In this document: piece by piece, positions 9,135-18,749 of the stretch
Numbering within the stretch: the first letter of the stretch is position 1
Layout: the number at the start of each line of letters is the position of its first letter
NCBI GenBank assembly: GCA_006226495.1
Contig: SBGU01000021.1
Location: 1-64,000 of the forward strand
DNA from: Alphaproteobacteria bacterium
GTDB taxonomy: Bacteria > Pseudomonadota > Alphaproteobacteria > Sphingomonadales > Kordiimonadaceae
Direction of reading: 5' to 3'
Length of the DNA stretch: 64,000 nucleotides
Notes under the pieces: generated by a model
Databases searched by the model: none
Seen by the model: the letters and a program-made list of their open reading frames with translations, nothing else
What the model was told of the DNA's origin: nothing
Position numbers and translations under genes: made by a program

Positions 9135-9917
9135 ATGCAGCAACCCGACATATTTGAAAAAGTGGCCCACGATCTAACCTGCGACACCCGGAGAAATCTG
9201 CTGACGACCAACCAGGCCGTGACCTGTAGCCGGGGCATCCTGGTTATGGGAGACAGCCACGCAGGCCTCGTCATGCAGGCTTTGCGTCAAGACCACCGAA
9301 AGACTGCCGCGTTTGGCGGGGCGTTTGGGGGCCTGGGTCAAACTGCGAGGCGGGATTTTTTTGTCCATGACGACCAGGGCCTTCGCTTTTCGGATGCAAA
9401 GGCACAGGCAAGCTTTGACTCGTTTGCCCGTGAGGCTGGAGAAACGCCTGGAAATCTGCTGGCCGTTACGATGCCTGTTGCCATCTCGGCACTGGGTATT
9501 GATCGCATGCTTAGGCTGTCGGACTGGGTTCCTTTCAGCACGCAGCCCTATTCACAGTCAGTGTTTGTTTCGCGTCAGATGTTCCAGGCAATCGTGCTGG
9601 ATGCCTATGATGAATTGCTGCGCTTTCTAAGCGCGCTGCAGGCGGCAAACCGGCGGGTGGCCTATATCATGTGTCCCGGTGTCCGTTCAAACGCTGGCAG
9701 CAGGGGAGCAGATTTTCTCGCTGCGCGCGCGATTCTGCGGCACGCCTTGGAGGCACGGTGCGTACCCGTGGCTGATATTACAGAAGCGACCTGTGATGCG
9801 ACGGGTGTCTTGCTGCCAGACTTTACCCCAGAGGACCCCGCCGACCAAACACACGGGAACGGTGCCTGGAACAGCCTGATGGCCGCGCGTTTGATTGAGC
9901 TTTTCCAAATGAGCTGA
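9135..9917 (+). CDS. SGNH-hydrolase-like protein, function unknown
   Basis: 260 residues without signal peptide or membrane helix. GILVMGDSHAG near residue 35 resembles the block I GDS motif of SGNH esterases (nucleophile Ser). The C-terminal DQTHGNGAWNSLMAARL resembles block V, which supplies the Asp and His of the catalytic triad (D-x-x-H). This layout is seen in SGNH proteins encoded among glycan-modification genes, where they act as acetyl- or acyl-ester hydrolases or transferases. It is the first gene of the accessory region and stands apart from its neighbours. Family assignment rests on the two motifs only. Confidence 0.55.
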   Translation: MQQPDIFEKVAHDLTCDTRRNLLTTNQAVTCSRGILVMGDSHAGLVMQALRQDHRKTAAFGGAFGGLGQTARRDFFVHDDQGLRFSDAKAQASFDSFAREAGETPGNLLAVTMPVAISALGIDRMLRLSDWVPFSTQPYSQSVFVSRQMFQAIVLDAYDELLRFLSALQAANRRVAYIMCPGVRSNAGSRGADFLAARAILRHALEARCVPVADITEATCDATGVLLPDFTPEDPADQTHGNGAWNSLMAARLIELFQMS

Positions 9918-10066
9918 AAGGACACTCAATCGCCCTGCCCCGGCGCCCCGTGAACCCGGCTACAGGAACAAAAGGTCTATCAAGCTTTCAATCTTGAAGC
10001 GCCGGCTGCCGCACATAATGGGATTGTCCGCCAGTGCATGGTCGCGTCCTTGCCCCCACAAAGCGC

Positions 10067-11014
10067 TTAGCCGACAGGTGCGGCCAGACCCTCTGCGCCC
10101 TTTTGTGCCTGCAATATGCCGCCCATCAGGCCCGCATCGTCACCAAGCCCGGGCGTCACGATCAGGTCTGCAGTTGCGCAGTCCCGGATGTAGCCGTTCT
10201 GCAGCCTGTCGTAGGCGGCCCGCACCTTTTCGACCAGGCCGGACGCAAGCAGCAGGCCACCTCCAAGCACAACCCTTTCAACCCGCGCCGTCAGTACAAG
10301 GCTCAGGCAGGCCTGTGCCAGATAATATGCTTCGACCTCCCAGGCCGGATCATCGGGCGACAGGCTGGCGGGATCACCGCAGCGGGCCGCGAGGGACATT
10401 GCGCTGGCCAGTCCCTCCAGGCAATCCCTGTGATATACACATGTCCCCGGAAAAGCCGCATCCGCAGCATGGCGCTGCACCCTTATATGCCCGAACTCCG
10501 GATGCGAAGGGTGCCCAAGCAGGTGCCCGCCCGAATAGATGCCCGCGCCAATGCCGGTACCCACCGTTACATAGGCTGCACTTTGGCAATTTCTGGCAGC
10601 ACCCCAGGCCATTTCAGCGAGCAGCGCCCCGTTCACATCTGTGTTCAAAAACACATCGGTCCGCAATGCCGCCTGCAGGCGTTCCCGCAGGTTGAACCCG
10701 CTCCAGCCCGGCTTTGGCGTATCAAGAATGGTCCCGTACCGCGCCGACGCCGGATCGATATCGATGGGCCCGAACGACGCCACCCCCAGCGCGGACATTT
10801 CCATTTTATGCGCCGCAAGCGAGCGCCGGAAAAATGCACAGACCGCTGCCAGTGTTTCTTCGGGCTGCGCGACGGGAATTCTGGTCCGGGCCAGTATCTT
10901 TCCGGCAGGGGTCGCCAGCCCGCATTTGAAGCTGGTACCACCCGCGTCAATGCCACCAATGGCCCAGTTTCCAACTGAATTACCTAAGGTAACCTCCTCA
11001 TAGAAAATGCCCAC
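10067..11014 (-). CDS. ROK-family sugar kinase (fructokinase-like)
   Basis: 315 residues. The phosphate-binding loop IGGIDAGGTSFKCGL is at the N-terminus, the catalytic region VFLNTDVNGALLAE contains the expected Asp, VTVGTGIGAG follows, and a zinc-binding ROK signature HPEFGHIRVQRHAAD ends in CVYHRDCLEG (His plus Cys residues). The C-terminal VERVVLGGGLLL closes the ATP site. The short CxYHxxCLEG loop is typical of the fructokinase/YdhR branch, so ATP-dependent phosphorylation of a free hexose, perhaps fructose, is likely. It is transcribed away from the methyltransferase genes and may be a separate transcription unit. Confidence 0.88.
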   Translation of the reverse strand: MGIFYEEVTLGNSVGNWAIGGIDAGGTSFKCGLATPAGKILARTRIPVAQPEETLAAVCAFFRRSLAAHKMEMSALGVASFGPIDIDPASARYGTILDTPKPGWSGFNLRERLQAALRTDVFLNTDVNGALLAEMAWGAARNCQSAAYVTVGTGIGAGIYSGGHLLGHPSHPEFGHIRVQRHAADAAFPGTCVYHRDCLEGLASAMSLAARCGDPASLSPDDPAWEVEAYYLAQACLSLVLTARVERVVLGGGLLLASGLVEKVRAAYDRLQNGYIRDCATADLIVTPGLGDDAGLMGGILQAQKGAEGLAAPVG

Positions 11015-11487
11015 ATTTCAGCGGAGCACGTCATCTCGCCAATAAGGGCTTGCCTTTCAGCAGGGGCATGATACGCCATCTTACATGCAGGCAACACATG
11101 CAAAAGGGATGACGTGCCGCGCTGGTTTGACAACACATCCGCAAAGGAAACAGGGTGCAACTCGGGCCAATGTCGGACAGGGCGGCCCCGGCATGGACCA
11201 AGGCCCGACACGCCGTTTTCCCGGAGAACCGTGTTTTCCAAGAGGTTGCGCCTTGCGCGCGATGACCGGCCTGGCGCGAAAGCTGAAGCTTCACCTGCCA
11301 CCTTATACGAATATTCCATCCAGATGGCACGAATGCCTTGCCCTGGGTTTTGTTACACCGTAGCCGCAATCCGTCTCTGCGGCACCTGTGCCGGCATCGG
11401 CGATGATCGTAAGTGTCCAAACATTATTTCTCCGCCGGTGAATGAACCCGGCTTGATCCCTTTTTGACATCTGTTGGTGACCCCCAC
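11015..11487. other. Intergenic region between ROK kinase and methyltransferase
   Basis: About 470 bp between divergent genes. Several overlapping frames of 90-130 codons exist on both strands but have no domain, no good ribosome-binding site and high arginine/cysteine content typical of random frames in GC-rich DNA. No hairpin followed by a T-run and no clear repeat is visible. It should contain the promoters of both flanking genes. Confidence 0.5.
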
Positions 11488-12801
11488 ATGAAGCTTCCCC
11501 ATCCCACGCCTCAGGCCCAAATACCCGCCGCAGAACGCTGGACAGATGTCACAAAGACATTCGGACACGACAATCCGCAACGCGCACGCCAGATTGCCGA
11601 CAAAATCATCGCCTTCGGTATTCGCAGCATTTTCGATATCGGCTGCGGCAATATGAAGCTTGCAGAGTTCCTGGCACCTGAAAACGTCGGCTACATACCG
11701 GCCGACGTGGTGCAGCGATCGCCGGAATGTCTTGTCGTCGACCTCAATGCCGATCCGGTGCCGCACTGCGCCGCGGAATGCGTGGTCATGATCGGGGTTG
11801 CCGAGTTCGTCAACGATATCGAACGCGTGCTGGCCGAGATTGCCAGCCACTATGACAGGGTATTGCTCACCCTTTCGCCGTTGCAGACGGTCTACGAGCA
11901 GGTTTGGTACGGCAAACCGCACACCATCACCTGCAGCCATGTCTCCGCCCATAGCCTCGCGAGCTTCAGGCAAATGTTCGCACGTTATTTCATGCTCGAG
12001 GACATTGATGTCATCACCACAGGGCAATATCTGCTGCTCGGGCGCTCCCATCGGACCCTGAACAATGCTCGGGTGCCTTCGCTTAACAAAACCAACGGGA
12101 ACGCCGAGCCCGGCGTTACGGACAATTCCATTGACTTTGACCGCTTGGCGGATGGCTTCGAGGCACATATTTTCAAGTCCGTACCGTTCCATAGCATGTT
12201 CCTCCGTACCGCGGCGCTGGTCGCTGACCGGGTGGTGCGACCGGGCACGACCTGCGTCGACCTTGGTTGCTCTACCGGTCGTTTCGCGCGCCTGTTGCGT
12301 CGGCAGATCACGGCTGTGGTACCGGTCGAGATTCTCTGCGTCGACATTGCCCCGGAGATGATCGAAGAGGCACGCCGCAAGAATGACCATCCCCTGACAC
12401 GCTTTGTCTGCGCAGACATCCTGAGTTGCGACCTGCCACAGTCTGCTGCTTTCATTTCCTGTCTTTTCACGCTGCAGTTCCTGTCGGCTGAAGACCGCCT
12501 GCGTGTCCTGCGCCGGGTTCATGATGTGCTCGACTGGCGCGGGGCGGTTGTCGTTGCCGAAAAAGTCCTGGAGGAGGGTGGCCGGCAGCAAATGGGGAAC
12601 CATTATCTGCTCAACAGCTACAAACGGGAAATGGGCCTCTCCGACGATGCCGTACTGGCCAAGGAGCGAGCGGTGCGTTCAGCCCTGCGCCCCCTGACCT
12701 CGCGGGAATGCAAGGCGTTGTTTGCAGAAGCCGGCTTCGCCCGTGTCCAGACCTTGATCTCCGCTTTTGGCTGGGAGCTTTACCTGCTCGAAAAACAATG
12801 A
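11488..12801 (+). CDS. Two-domain SAM-dependent methyltransferase
   Basis: About 437 residues from the ATG at 11488; a TTG at 11464 would add eight residues. The N-terminal half has a Rossmann motif I (IRSIFDIGCGNMKLAEFL) and an acidic loop, but its later motifs are weak. The C-terminal half is a complete class I methyltransferase with CVDLGCSTGRFARLLRR, CVDIAPEMIEEARRK and FVCADI, then FTLQFLSAEDRLRVLRRVHDVLDW. The second half resembles CmoA, including FKSVPFHSMF before motif I and VVAEKV. The two halves probably arose by fusion, one catalytic and one possibly regulatory. It heads a group of three methyltransferase genes. The substrate is unknown. Confidence 0.75.
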   Translation: MKLPHPTPQAQIPAAERWTDVTKTFGHDNPQRARQIADKIIAFGIRSIFDIGCGNMKLAEFLAPENVGYIPADVVQRSPECLVVDLNADPVPHCAAECVVMIGVAEFVNDIERVLAEIASHYDRVLLTLSPLQTVYEQVWYGKPHTITCSHVSAHSLASFRQMFARYFMLEDIDVITTGQYLLLGRSHRTLNNARVPSLNKTNGNAEPGVTDNSIDFDRLADGFEAHIFKSVPFHSMFLRTAALVADRVVRPGTTCVDLGCSTGRFARLLRRQITAVVPVEILCVDIAPEMIEEARRKNDHPLTRFVCADILSCDLPQSAAFISCLFTLQFLSAEDRLRVLRRVHDVLDWRGAVVVAEKVLEEGGRQQMGNHYLLNSYKREMGLSDDAVLAKERAVRSALRPLTSRECKALFAEAGFARVQTLISAFGWELYLLEKQ

Positions 12802-13061
12802 TCCGCGTCCCATGGCATATGAGGGTATCAGACTGAGCCCTGCGCCCGAGGAGGGCGCCTGAAAAATACCGGGCGGTTCCGGGAAAACCGGATCGCCAGG
12901 GCAGGTTTTATCAAGGCAAGACCTGCAGGAGAACCCCAGCTTGGGACGCCCCGTTTTTTTCGCGAATATTCAACATAAAGAAGGTTGGCAGTTCCATCGG
13001 TTCCCGGTCTATATTACACGCTAAACCATTCATTTAGCTACTCTTCAATGTAAGGCCCGAT

Positions 13062-13763
13062 ATGCAGTTTAACGTTTTTTGCCCTTTATGCGGGGGCCAG
13101 GAGTTCAGCGATTTCAACGGAAGACAAGCTGCCCGTTGCCGCAACTGTGGCGCAATGGAACGCACACGCCTGCTTTTCAGCATTTTGAACAGGGAGGGTG
13201 TGCTCAGGCGCGACATTTCGGTTCTGCACCTGGCACCCGAACCCGGCCTGGCAAAGCGCCTGCGTGACCTCGTAAGCCGCTATGTACCGGCGGATATCAA
13301 CATATCGCAATATCAGCATTTCCTGCCCGAGGTGCAGCGCGTCGACCTGTGTTCCTTCGACCCGACCACGCTCGGGAAGTTTGACCTGATCATTCATAAC
13401 CATGTGATTGAGCACCTTCCCTGCGACCTGGACACTGTCTTCAAGAAGCTGTCGTCTATGCTGAATGCCAATGGCAGGATGTATTTTTCCGCGCCTATTC
13501 GGGGTTCGTTGCTGACAGCAGAAAATTACGATCCGGCCCTGACCGACCAGGACCGCCACAGGCTTTTCGGGCAGCATGATCATGTCCGCATCTTCGGGTC
13601 CGATGCCCTGGCCCTGTTTCGCAAGTGGCTTGGCCCCAATGTGGGCAACATAGAAAGCCTGGCCATGTTCGCGCCCACAGAACTCAGGCAGATGGCCTTC
13701 CATCCTGACCCTGTCCCGCTTTCGGGGCACACGATTTTCCGATACAGTCACGGCGGGGAATGA
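13062..13763 (+). CDS. Class I SAM methyltransferase with N-terminal zinc ribbon
   Basis: 233 residues, with TAAGG upstream of the ATG. An N-terminal zinc ribbon (CPLCGG at residues 7-12 and CRNCG near residue 30) precedes a methyltransferase fold: VLHLAPEPGLAKRL (motif I-like, Gly-poor), FDLIIHNHVIEHLPCDLDTVFKKLSSML and GRMYFSAPI. Proteins of this type occur in surface polysaccharide and natural-product clusters. Its stop overlaps the start of the next methyltransferase gene (ATGA), so the two are co-translated and probably act on the same product. Confidence 0.75.
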   Translation: MQFNVFCPLCGGQEFSDFNGRQAARCRNCGAMERTRLLFSILNREGVLRRDISVLHLAPEPGLAKRLRDLVSRYVPADINISQYQHFLPEVQRVDLCSFDPTTLGKFDLIIHNHVIEHLPCDLDTVFKKLSSMLNANGRMYFSAPIRGSLLTAENYDPALTDQDRHRLFGQHDHVRIFGSDALALFRKWLGPNVGNIESLAMFAPTELRQMAFHPDPVPLSGHTIFRYSHGGE

Positions 13764-14539
13764 CGGGATTTCGGAATCGCTCAGGGGAGATGGCGTTGCA
13801 AGAGCAGACAGTGACATTTGAGGGCCTTTGTTCCGTTTGCGGCTTCAAGGGAACCTTCGCGCCGGAAAATGCTTCGCCACGCGACTGTTATCCCTGCCCG
13901 CAATGCCGGTTCACGTTGCGATACCGGGATCAGGCGTCCGTCATTCTGGATTTTTTTGGCAATGGTGCGGTGGAATCCTTCAACAACCTTGCCGCCCACC
14001 CCTCAATGAAAGGCATGCACATAGTCGAATTCGCCATGGGCGGCCCTTTCATCCGCTATTTGTGTCGACTGCCGCATTATCAGCAAGCGTATTTTTTTGA
14101 GTCCGAGGAACAGATACAGGCGCACCAGGGCAAGGTCTTGCATGTGGACATAACCTCGATGCCCTTCGCAAACAATTCGCTGGACCTGATTATCACCAGC
14201 GACGTTCTGGAACATGTCCCCGACGTTCAACGGGCGTTTTCCGAATGCGCCCGCGTGCTCAAACCGGGCGGTGTCCATGTCTTTTCCATACCGGTCAAAT
14301 ACCCTATTCCGAAACAAAACCTTGTCAGGGCCACCATGAAGAACGGCGTCCTCGACCATAGGGAACCCCCGCACTACCATATATCGGGCACGAAGGAAAA
14401 AGTGCTTGTATTCACTGATTTTGGAGAGGAAATTAGTACTCTTGCCAAACAAGCGGGCTTGCGCCTGATGGTGAGCCAAAGAAGCGCGCCGCTTGCCACA
14501 TGCCTTCGCAATTACACCTTTGCAGCAATAAAATTCTAG
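13760..14539 (+). CDS. Class I SAM methyltransferase with zinc ribbon
   Basis: 259 residues; the start overlaps the stop of the preceding gene. A four-cysteine ribbon (CSVCGFKG, then CYPCPQC) precedes the methyltransferase core, with the SITSDVLEHVPDVQRAF-like motif and VLKPGGVHVFSIPV. The canonical GxGxG of motif I is replaced by IVEFAMGGPF, so the SAM site may be unusual. It shares the ribbon-plus-methyltransferase design with its upstream neighbour, which suggests an old tandem duplication. Confidence 0.72.
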   Translation: MTGFRNRSGEMALQEQTVTFEGLCSVCGFKGTFAPENASPRDCYPCPQCRFTLRYRDQASVILDFFGNGAVESFNNLAAHPSMKGMHIVEFAMGGPFIRYLCRLPHYQQAYFFESEEQIQAHQGKVLHVDITSMPFANNSLDLIITSDVLEHVPDVQRAFSECARVLKPGGVHVFSIPVKYPIPKQNLVRATMKNGVLDHREPPHYHISGTKEKVLVFTDFGEEISTLAKQAGLRLMVSQRSAPLATCLRNYTFAAIKF

Positions 14540-14665
14540 GTTGCTGTTTTATATGTTCGATAAATCAATAAAAATTGCTCAAAAAAAGACTAAAATCACG
14601 ACAAGAATTGATAAGACTTAATCTCATATCTGGAAGTTTAGGTATTGCCTTTGGGGGACTGCGCG

Positions 14666-17320
14666 ATGGCGGAGCATCAAACTGTTGTTGGCTATATTGA
14701 CGAATATGTGGATGGACAGATTCGAGGCTGGATATACAGCCCGCAGGGGAATGTGACACCCATTATTCGCGTCAACGGGTTTCCCGGGAAGGTTATGGAA
14801 TACCCGACGCAAAGGAACGATGTCGCCAAGGCCGTCGGCGTGACCCCCCTATGCGGCTTCATCGCCGAACCGACCGATCTCGCGTTTGGCACAATGCATG
14901 TCGAGTTGCTTGCTGTGGTCAACGACGTCGTGATGCCCGTTACCTCCTGCACCCTGAAGGGCAATTTTTTTCCGAGCCATATCTATTCCCAATTGAAGGC
15001 GGCAAAGGAGATTTCCCGGTTACCGGGCGCTGTAGCGATTACGGTTTGGGACGGGGGCCACAACCCGATCGGACGTGCGAAGGTTCTATACGACATCGTT
15101 ACGGTGGAACGACCCGCAGTGATATTTTCCTACAATTTCTCGGATTTCGGCTACCAGCTATGGAAGCCGCTCAAAGAATCCGGCGTCTATGTCGTGACCA
15201 TTCCCTACCACAAAAGAGATCAGGTCTTCCGGTTTCTGGCCGAGGAAGGGATATGCTTCGATACCGTGTGGGTATGCAAACCCAGAAAGCACAGTTTTGA
15301 TCTCGCGCAGGCCGTAAGCCACCCCAACACCGCCTGTATGGTAGACATCGACGATAACGAGATCACTTTCTCGAATTCGGAGCCGTCCCGGCTCAAGCCG
15401 TATGGCCGTTTTTCGATCAATTTTGCCGAAGACCTCCTGCGCCAGGTTCCTGTTCGTTCCTGCGCCAGCAAATCCTTGGCGGACCGGTACGACGGCACCA
15501 TTGTCCGTCACGTCCGGTGGCCCACGGAAAAAAGCAGGGTGGAGGAAGCCGATCCGGAAAACTTCAAGCTCATTTTCTTCGGCAGTGTCAAACCCCATAA
15601 AGGCCTGATAGAACTGGCCAGCGCGATCAACCTCTATAATTTCATCACGAAGAAAAACGTCACCCTTGTTGTGGGGGGCGAATTTTCGCCCAAAGGGTTG
15701 CGCAACGAACTGGAGGACCTGGGTGTCACCTGCCTCGACGAGGCAAACGAAACGGACCTGCCCGAGCTATTGTCTGCATATGACGCCGTCATCACAGGCT
15801 ATCCCGTACATCCGGCCCAAAAAGATATCACGGACTTCCAGATCTCGTCCAAGATCGGCGATGCCCTCCGGATCGGCCTGCCGGTTCTGGTGCCATGGTC
15901 CCTGTCGGTTGCCGACCTGGAGCATCCGGGCATCATTCTGTTTTCCGAGCGTAACTTTGTCGACAAGCTGAATGAGGCCATGGCGACCAGGGAAGGCGTG
16001 ACCTTACCCGACGAGTTTTCCACGCCTTGTGCCTATGGCACCTTCTCGAAACTGGAAGCTTCGGCGCAGCGCAGCCCCAGGGCCGGGCGGATTTTCCCAA
16101 GCGTGGCCGCAGCGGCAACCTCCTCAGAAAAACGGAAGCTGGTCCTTGTCTGGAAACAGCATGACGCGGCCACCTATGGTCGGCGCATCGACCAGATCGC
16201 CCGCTATTATGCCCACGCGCAGCCCGATGTCGAAGTCTATGTTCTCGAGCTGATTTCGGATGTGCAACGTCAGGCTTTCTATACGCGGGACCCTTCCTTT
16301 GGGCGGGAAGTGGAGCTTCAGAACACTATGCTGAGGCGCAAGACCTTCGGCTATCAACAAAATAATGTGCACTATCACCTGATAGAATATTCCGACACGT
16401 TGCGGGATATGTCGCTTTCCATGGTCTTTTCCGACTTCCTGGACGCGAAGAATATATTCCCGTCAAACAGCGCTTTTGTCCTGTTCCCCTTCATGCAGCA
16501 GTTTCATGCCCTCAAGCCCATTCTCAGTTGCTTCCGTGTCATCCTCGATATTGTAGACAATCAGGCAAGCTGGTTCAGCGCCCAACAGAACCAGCGGCGG
16601 TATCTGAAGCAACTCTATGAAATGGGCTCTATTGCGGAAAAAATAATTTTGAATTCCCACAAGAACAGGGATCACCTGATCGAGGCCGGCGTAATTCCTG
16701 AAAATAAATGCGAGATCATTGCCAACTGGTACTGGCATCCAGAGCTTCCATCCCTGCGCCGCAGGCCCGCAGCCGAAAACAAGAAAATCATTTATACCGG
16801 CAATATGAACGACAGGATGAACTGGCAGTTGCTGGCCCGGATTCTGGATAATGTTTGCCGGGACGGTGTTACGCTGCATCTTGCCGGCCCCTGCGAACGA
16901 AAGCCCGGCCCACTTGAGCAGGTCATCGCAAACCCTTATTGTGTGTATCATGGGGTATTGTCCGAAAGGGAAACCATCGAACTCGTGTTGACGGCCAGCG
17001 CCGCCGTCATCTGCCATAGCAACGACGAGTTTTCGAAATTCATGAACCCGCTGAAAATATCCATGTATGAGGCGCTGGGTTTGCCATGGCTGGCACCGCA
17101 GATGGAAGGCATCACGTCGCAACATGGTGCCACCAGCATCTACGAATGCGATAGAATGCTGACGGAACGCCTGAGCGCCCTTATGCAATCAGATGAAATT
17201 CATACTTTGCAACCTGCTGATGAACCGCTGTTGGAGGCCCAAAAGTATCAGTGGATGATAGACACCTATCTGTGGGACAGAAATGACGATTTGATCCAAC
17301 TGAAACAGGCACGGCATTGA
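14666..17320 (+). CDS. Large bifunctional GT-B-like glycosyltransferase
   Basis: About 884 residues from the ATG at 14666, which has GGGGGA upstream; a TTG at 14645 is the alternative. A short N-terminal beta domain (residues 1-100, VGYIDEYVDGQIRGWIYSP) is followed by two GT-B-like units. Unit one has KLIFFGSVKPHKGLIELASAI, LVVGGEF and DFQISSKIGDALRIGLPVLVP. Unit two has IIYTGNMNDRMNWQLLARIL, LHLAGPCERKPG and FMNPLKISMYEALGLPWLAP. Both carry the C-terminal nucleotide-sugar-binding features of GT4-type retaining enzymes. It is probably cytoplasmic and builds two linkages of the same glycan. A 105-bp AT-rich gap precedes it. Confidence 0.78.
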   Translation: MAEHQTVVGYIDEYVDGQIRGWIYSPQGNVTPIIRVNGFPGKVMEYPTQRNDVAKAVGVTPLCGFIAEPTDLAFGTMHVELLAVVNDVVMPVTSCTLKGNFFPSHIYSQLKAAKEISRLPGAVAITVWDGGHNPIGRAKVLYDIVTVERPAVIFSYNFSDFGYQLWKPLKESGVYVVTIPYHKRDQVFRFLAEEGICFDTVWVCKPRKHSFDLAQAVSHPNTACMVDIDDNEITFSNSEPSRLKPYGRFSINFAEDLLRQVPVRSCASKSLADRYDGTIVRHVRWPTEKSRVEEADPENFKLIFFGSVKPHKGLIELASAINLYNFITKKNVTLVVGGEFSPKGLRNELEDLGVTCLDEANETDLPELLSAYDAVITGYPVHPAQKDITDFQISSKIGDALRIGLPVLVPWSLSVADLEHPGIILFSERNFVDKLNEAMATREGVTLPDEFSTPCAYGTFSKLEASAQRSPRAGRIFPSVAAAATSSEKRKLVLVWKQHDAATYGRRIDQIARYYAHAQPDVEVYVLELISDVQRQAFYTRDPSFGREVELQNTMLRRKTFGYQQNNVHYHLIEYSDTLRDMSLSMVFSDFLDAKNIFPSNSAFVLFPFMQQFHALKPILSCFRVILDIVDNQASWFSAQQNQRRYLKQLYEMGSIAEKIILNSHKNRDHLIEAGVIPENKCEIIANWYWHPELPSLRRRPAAENKKIIYTGNMNDRMNWQLLARILDNVCRDGVTLHLAGPCERKPGPLEQVIANPYCVYHGVLSERETIELVLTASAAVICHSNDEFSKFMNPLKISMYEALGLPWLAPQMEGITSQHGATSIYECDRMLTERLSALMQSDEIHTLQPADEPLLEAQKYQWMIDTYLWDRNDDLIQLKQARH

Positions 17321-17469
17321 GTAGCTGCACCAAGGGCATCGCAACGGATATGGCGGCCGGGCACACTGCCGCCAATGTGCTGGCTTTGGCGCGGCACCTG
17401 GCGGGTCAGGGCCATTTTCCCTTCCCCAGCCTTTCAGTCGTTTGAGATGGTCACCTTCCAACACGTCGG

Positions 17470-18717
17470 ATGAGAATTGAGATGGGCAAAACAGTCGCTT
17501 TGGCTGGAATGTTCAACATGAACAATTTCGGCGATCTACTGTTTCCAATTGTGGCCGCCCACTTTTTGGAACCGATGGGTTATTCCGTTGTCCCGGTCGC
17601 TGCAACGCCGGAAAAACCGATGCTTCAGGACGCGCCAGCGCCCATCGGGCTTGACGAGCTGGCGAGGGACGTTGGCCGCTTCTCCGGGCTTGTGATCGGC
17701 GGGGGACATATCATCCATACCCAGCCGATCGAGCGGTTCATCGAAACCAGAGAGCCCATGCCACCCTGGACAGGTTCGGGCCTTTGGCTGGGTTCCTCCT
17801 TTCTGGCGGCGCGGGAGAATTTGCCCATCCTGTGGAACGCCCCTGGTGTGCCCCACCCCCTGCCGCAGAAAAGGCACAAGCTGGTCAATCTGGCATTGGC
17901 AGCAGCGGACTATTGCAGTGTCCGCGATGCCGGCAGCGCCGCGCTGCTGCGGCAGACCGGCGCATGCCAAACTGAAATCGTGCCGGATACGATCGGTGCC
18001 ATCGACGGCGTTTGGTCACGCGACAGCCTGTCAGAGGATTTCCTGGCTTTTTGCAGTCGGGCAGGCCTGACGCCGGACGACAGGATAGTATCGTTCCATG
18101 CCCGTGACAGGTCGTTGCCCGAAGGCGGGATTGCCGCGCTGGCGCATGCCCTGTCGAAAATGGCCAATGAACTTGATTTTGTGCCCGTCCTGCATGGCTT
18201 GGGGCAGGCACACAAAGACCATGAAGTGGCACAAACACTGGGGCAGCACATGTCCTGCCGACACTTCATCTATCACGAACCGGCGTCCCTCAAAGAAATC
18301 GTCAGCGTGCTGGCATATTCCGCGGCCTATATCGGCTCGTCTTTGCATGGCTATATCGTGGCGGAAGCCCATGGCCGGGCCGCCATCCTGATCGGCAAGC
18401 CTGCCTACAAGAAATTCGTCGGCTACCTTGATCATTCAAGGCACCATGAAGACTTGTGTGCAGATTGGGCGGCAGGGCTTGAGGACCTGAAAAAAAGGCT
18501 TGCGGAAGCACCGGTGGAGACGGCTATCCAGGTACGCCGCCGGAATCACGGGCAATTGAAGGCAGCGATAGGGCGGCACTTCAACCAAATTGGTGCCGTC
18601 CTGCATAGCCATGATGCGAGCGTGGTATGCGCGCAAAAGGCCAGGTTCCTGGCCTGTTACCAGGAAACCCTGGCGACAGCCGACGCGCGGAACTGGCTCT
18701 ACACACCCCCGGTGTGA
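17470..18717 (+). CDS. Polysaccharide pyruvyl transferase-family protein
   Basis: 415 residues (ATG at 17482 is an alternative four codons in). N-terminal VALAGMFNMNNFGDLLFPIVAAHFL, then LVIGGGHIIH, SFHARDRSLPEGGIAALAHAL, and the family-defining C-terminal YIGSSLHGYIVAEAHGRAAILIG. These features place it in the PS_pyruv_trans (CsaB/WcaK) superfamily, which transfers pyruvate from phosphoenolpyruvate to sugar hydroxyls to make acidic ketals. A second family member lies at 27962-29200, so the product may carry two such groups. Confidence 0.8.
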   Translation: MRIEMGKTVALAGMFNMNNFGDLLFPIVAAHFLEPMGYSVVPVAATPEKPMLQDAPAPIGLDELARDVGRFSGLVIGGGHIIHTQPIERFIETREPMPPWTGSGLWLGSSFLAARENLPILWNAPGVPHPLPQKRHKLVNLALAAADYCSVRDAGSAALLRQTGACQTEIVPDTIGAIDGVWSRDSLSEDFLAFCSRAGLTPDDRIVSFHARDRSLPEGGIAALAHALSKMANELDFVPVLHGLGQAHKDHEVAQTLGQHMSCRHFIYHEPASLKEIVSVLAYSAAYIGSSLHGYIVAEAHGRAAILIGKPAYKKFVGYLDHSRHHEDLCADWAAGLEDLKKRLAEAPVETAIQVRRRNHGQLKAAIGRHFNQIGAVLHSHDASVVCAQKARFLACYQETLATADARNWLYTPPV

Positions 18718-18749
18718 CTGTCATCAAAAGCGGCTCGCGCGCAGCGCAG

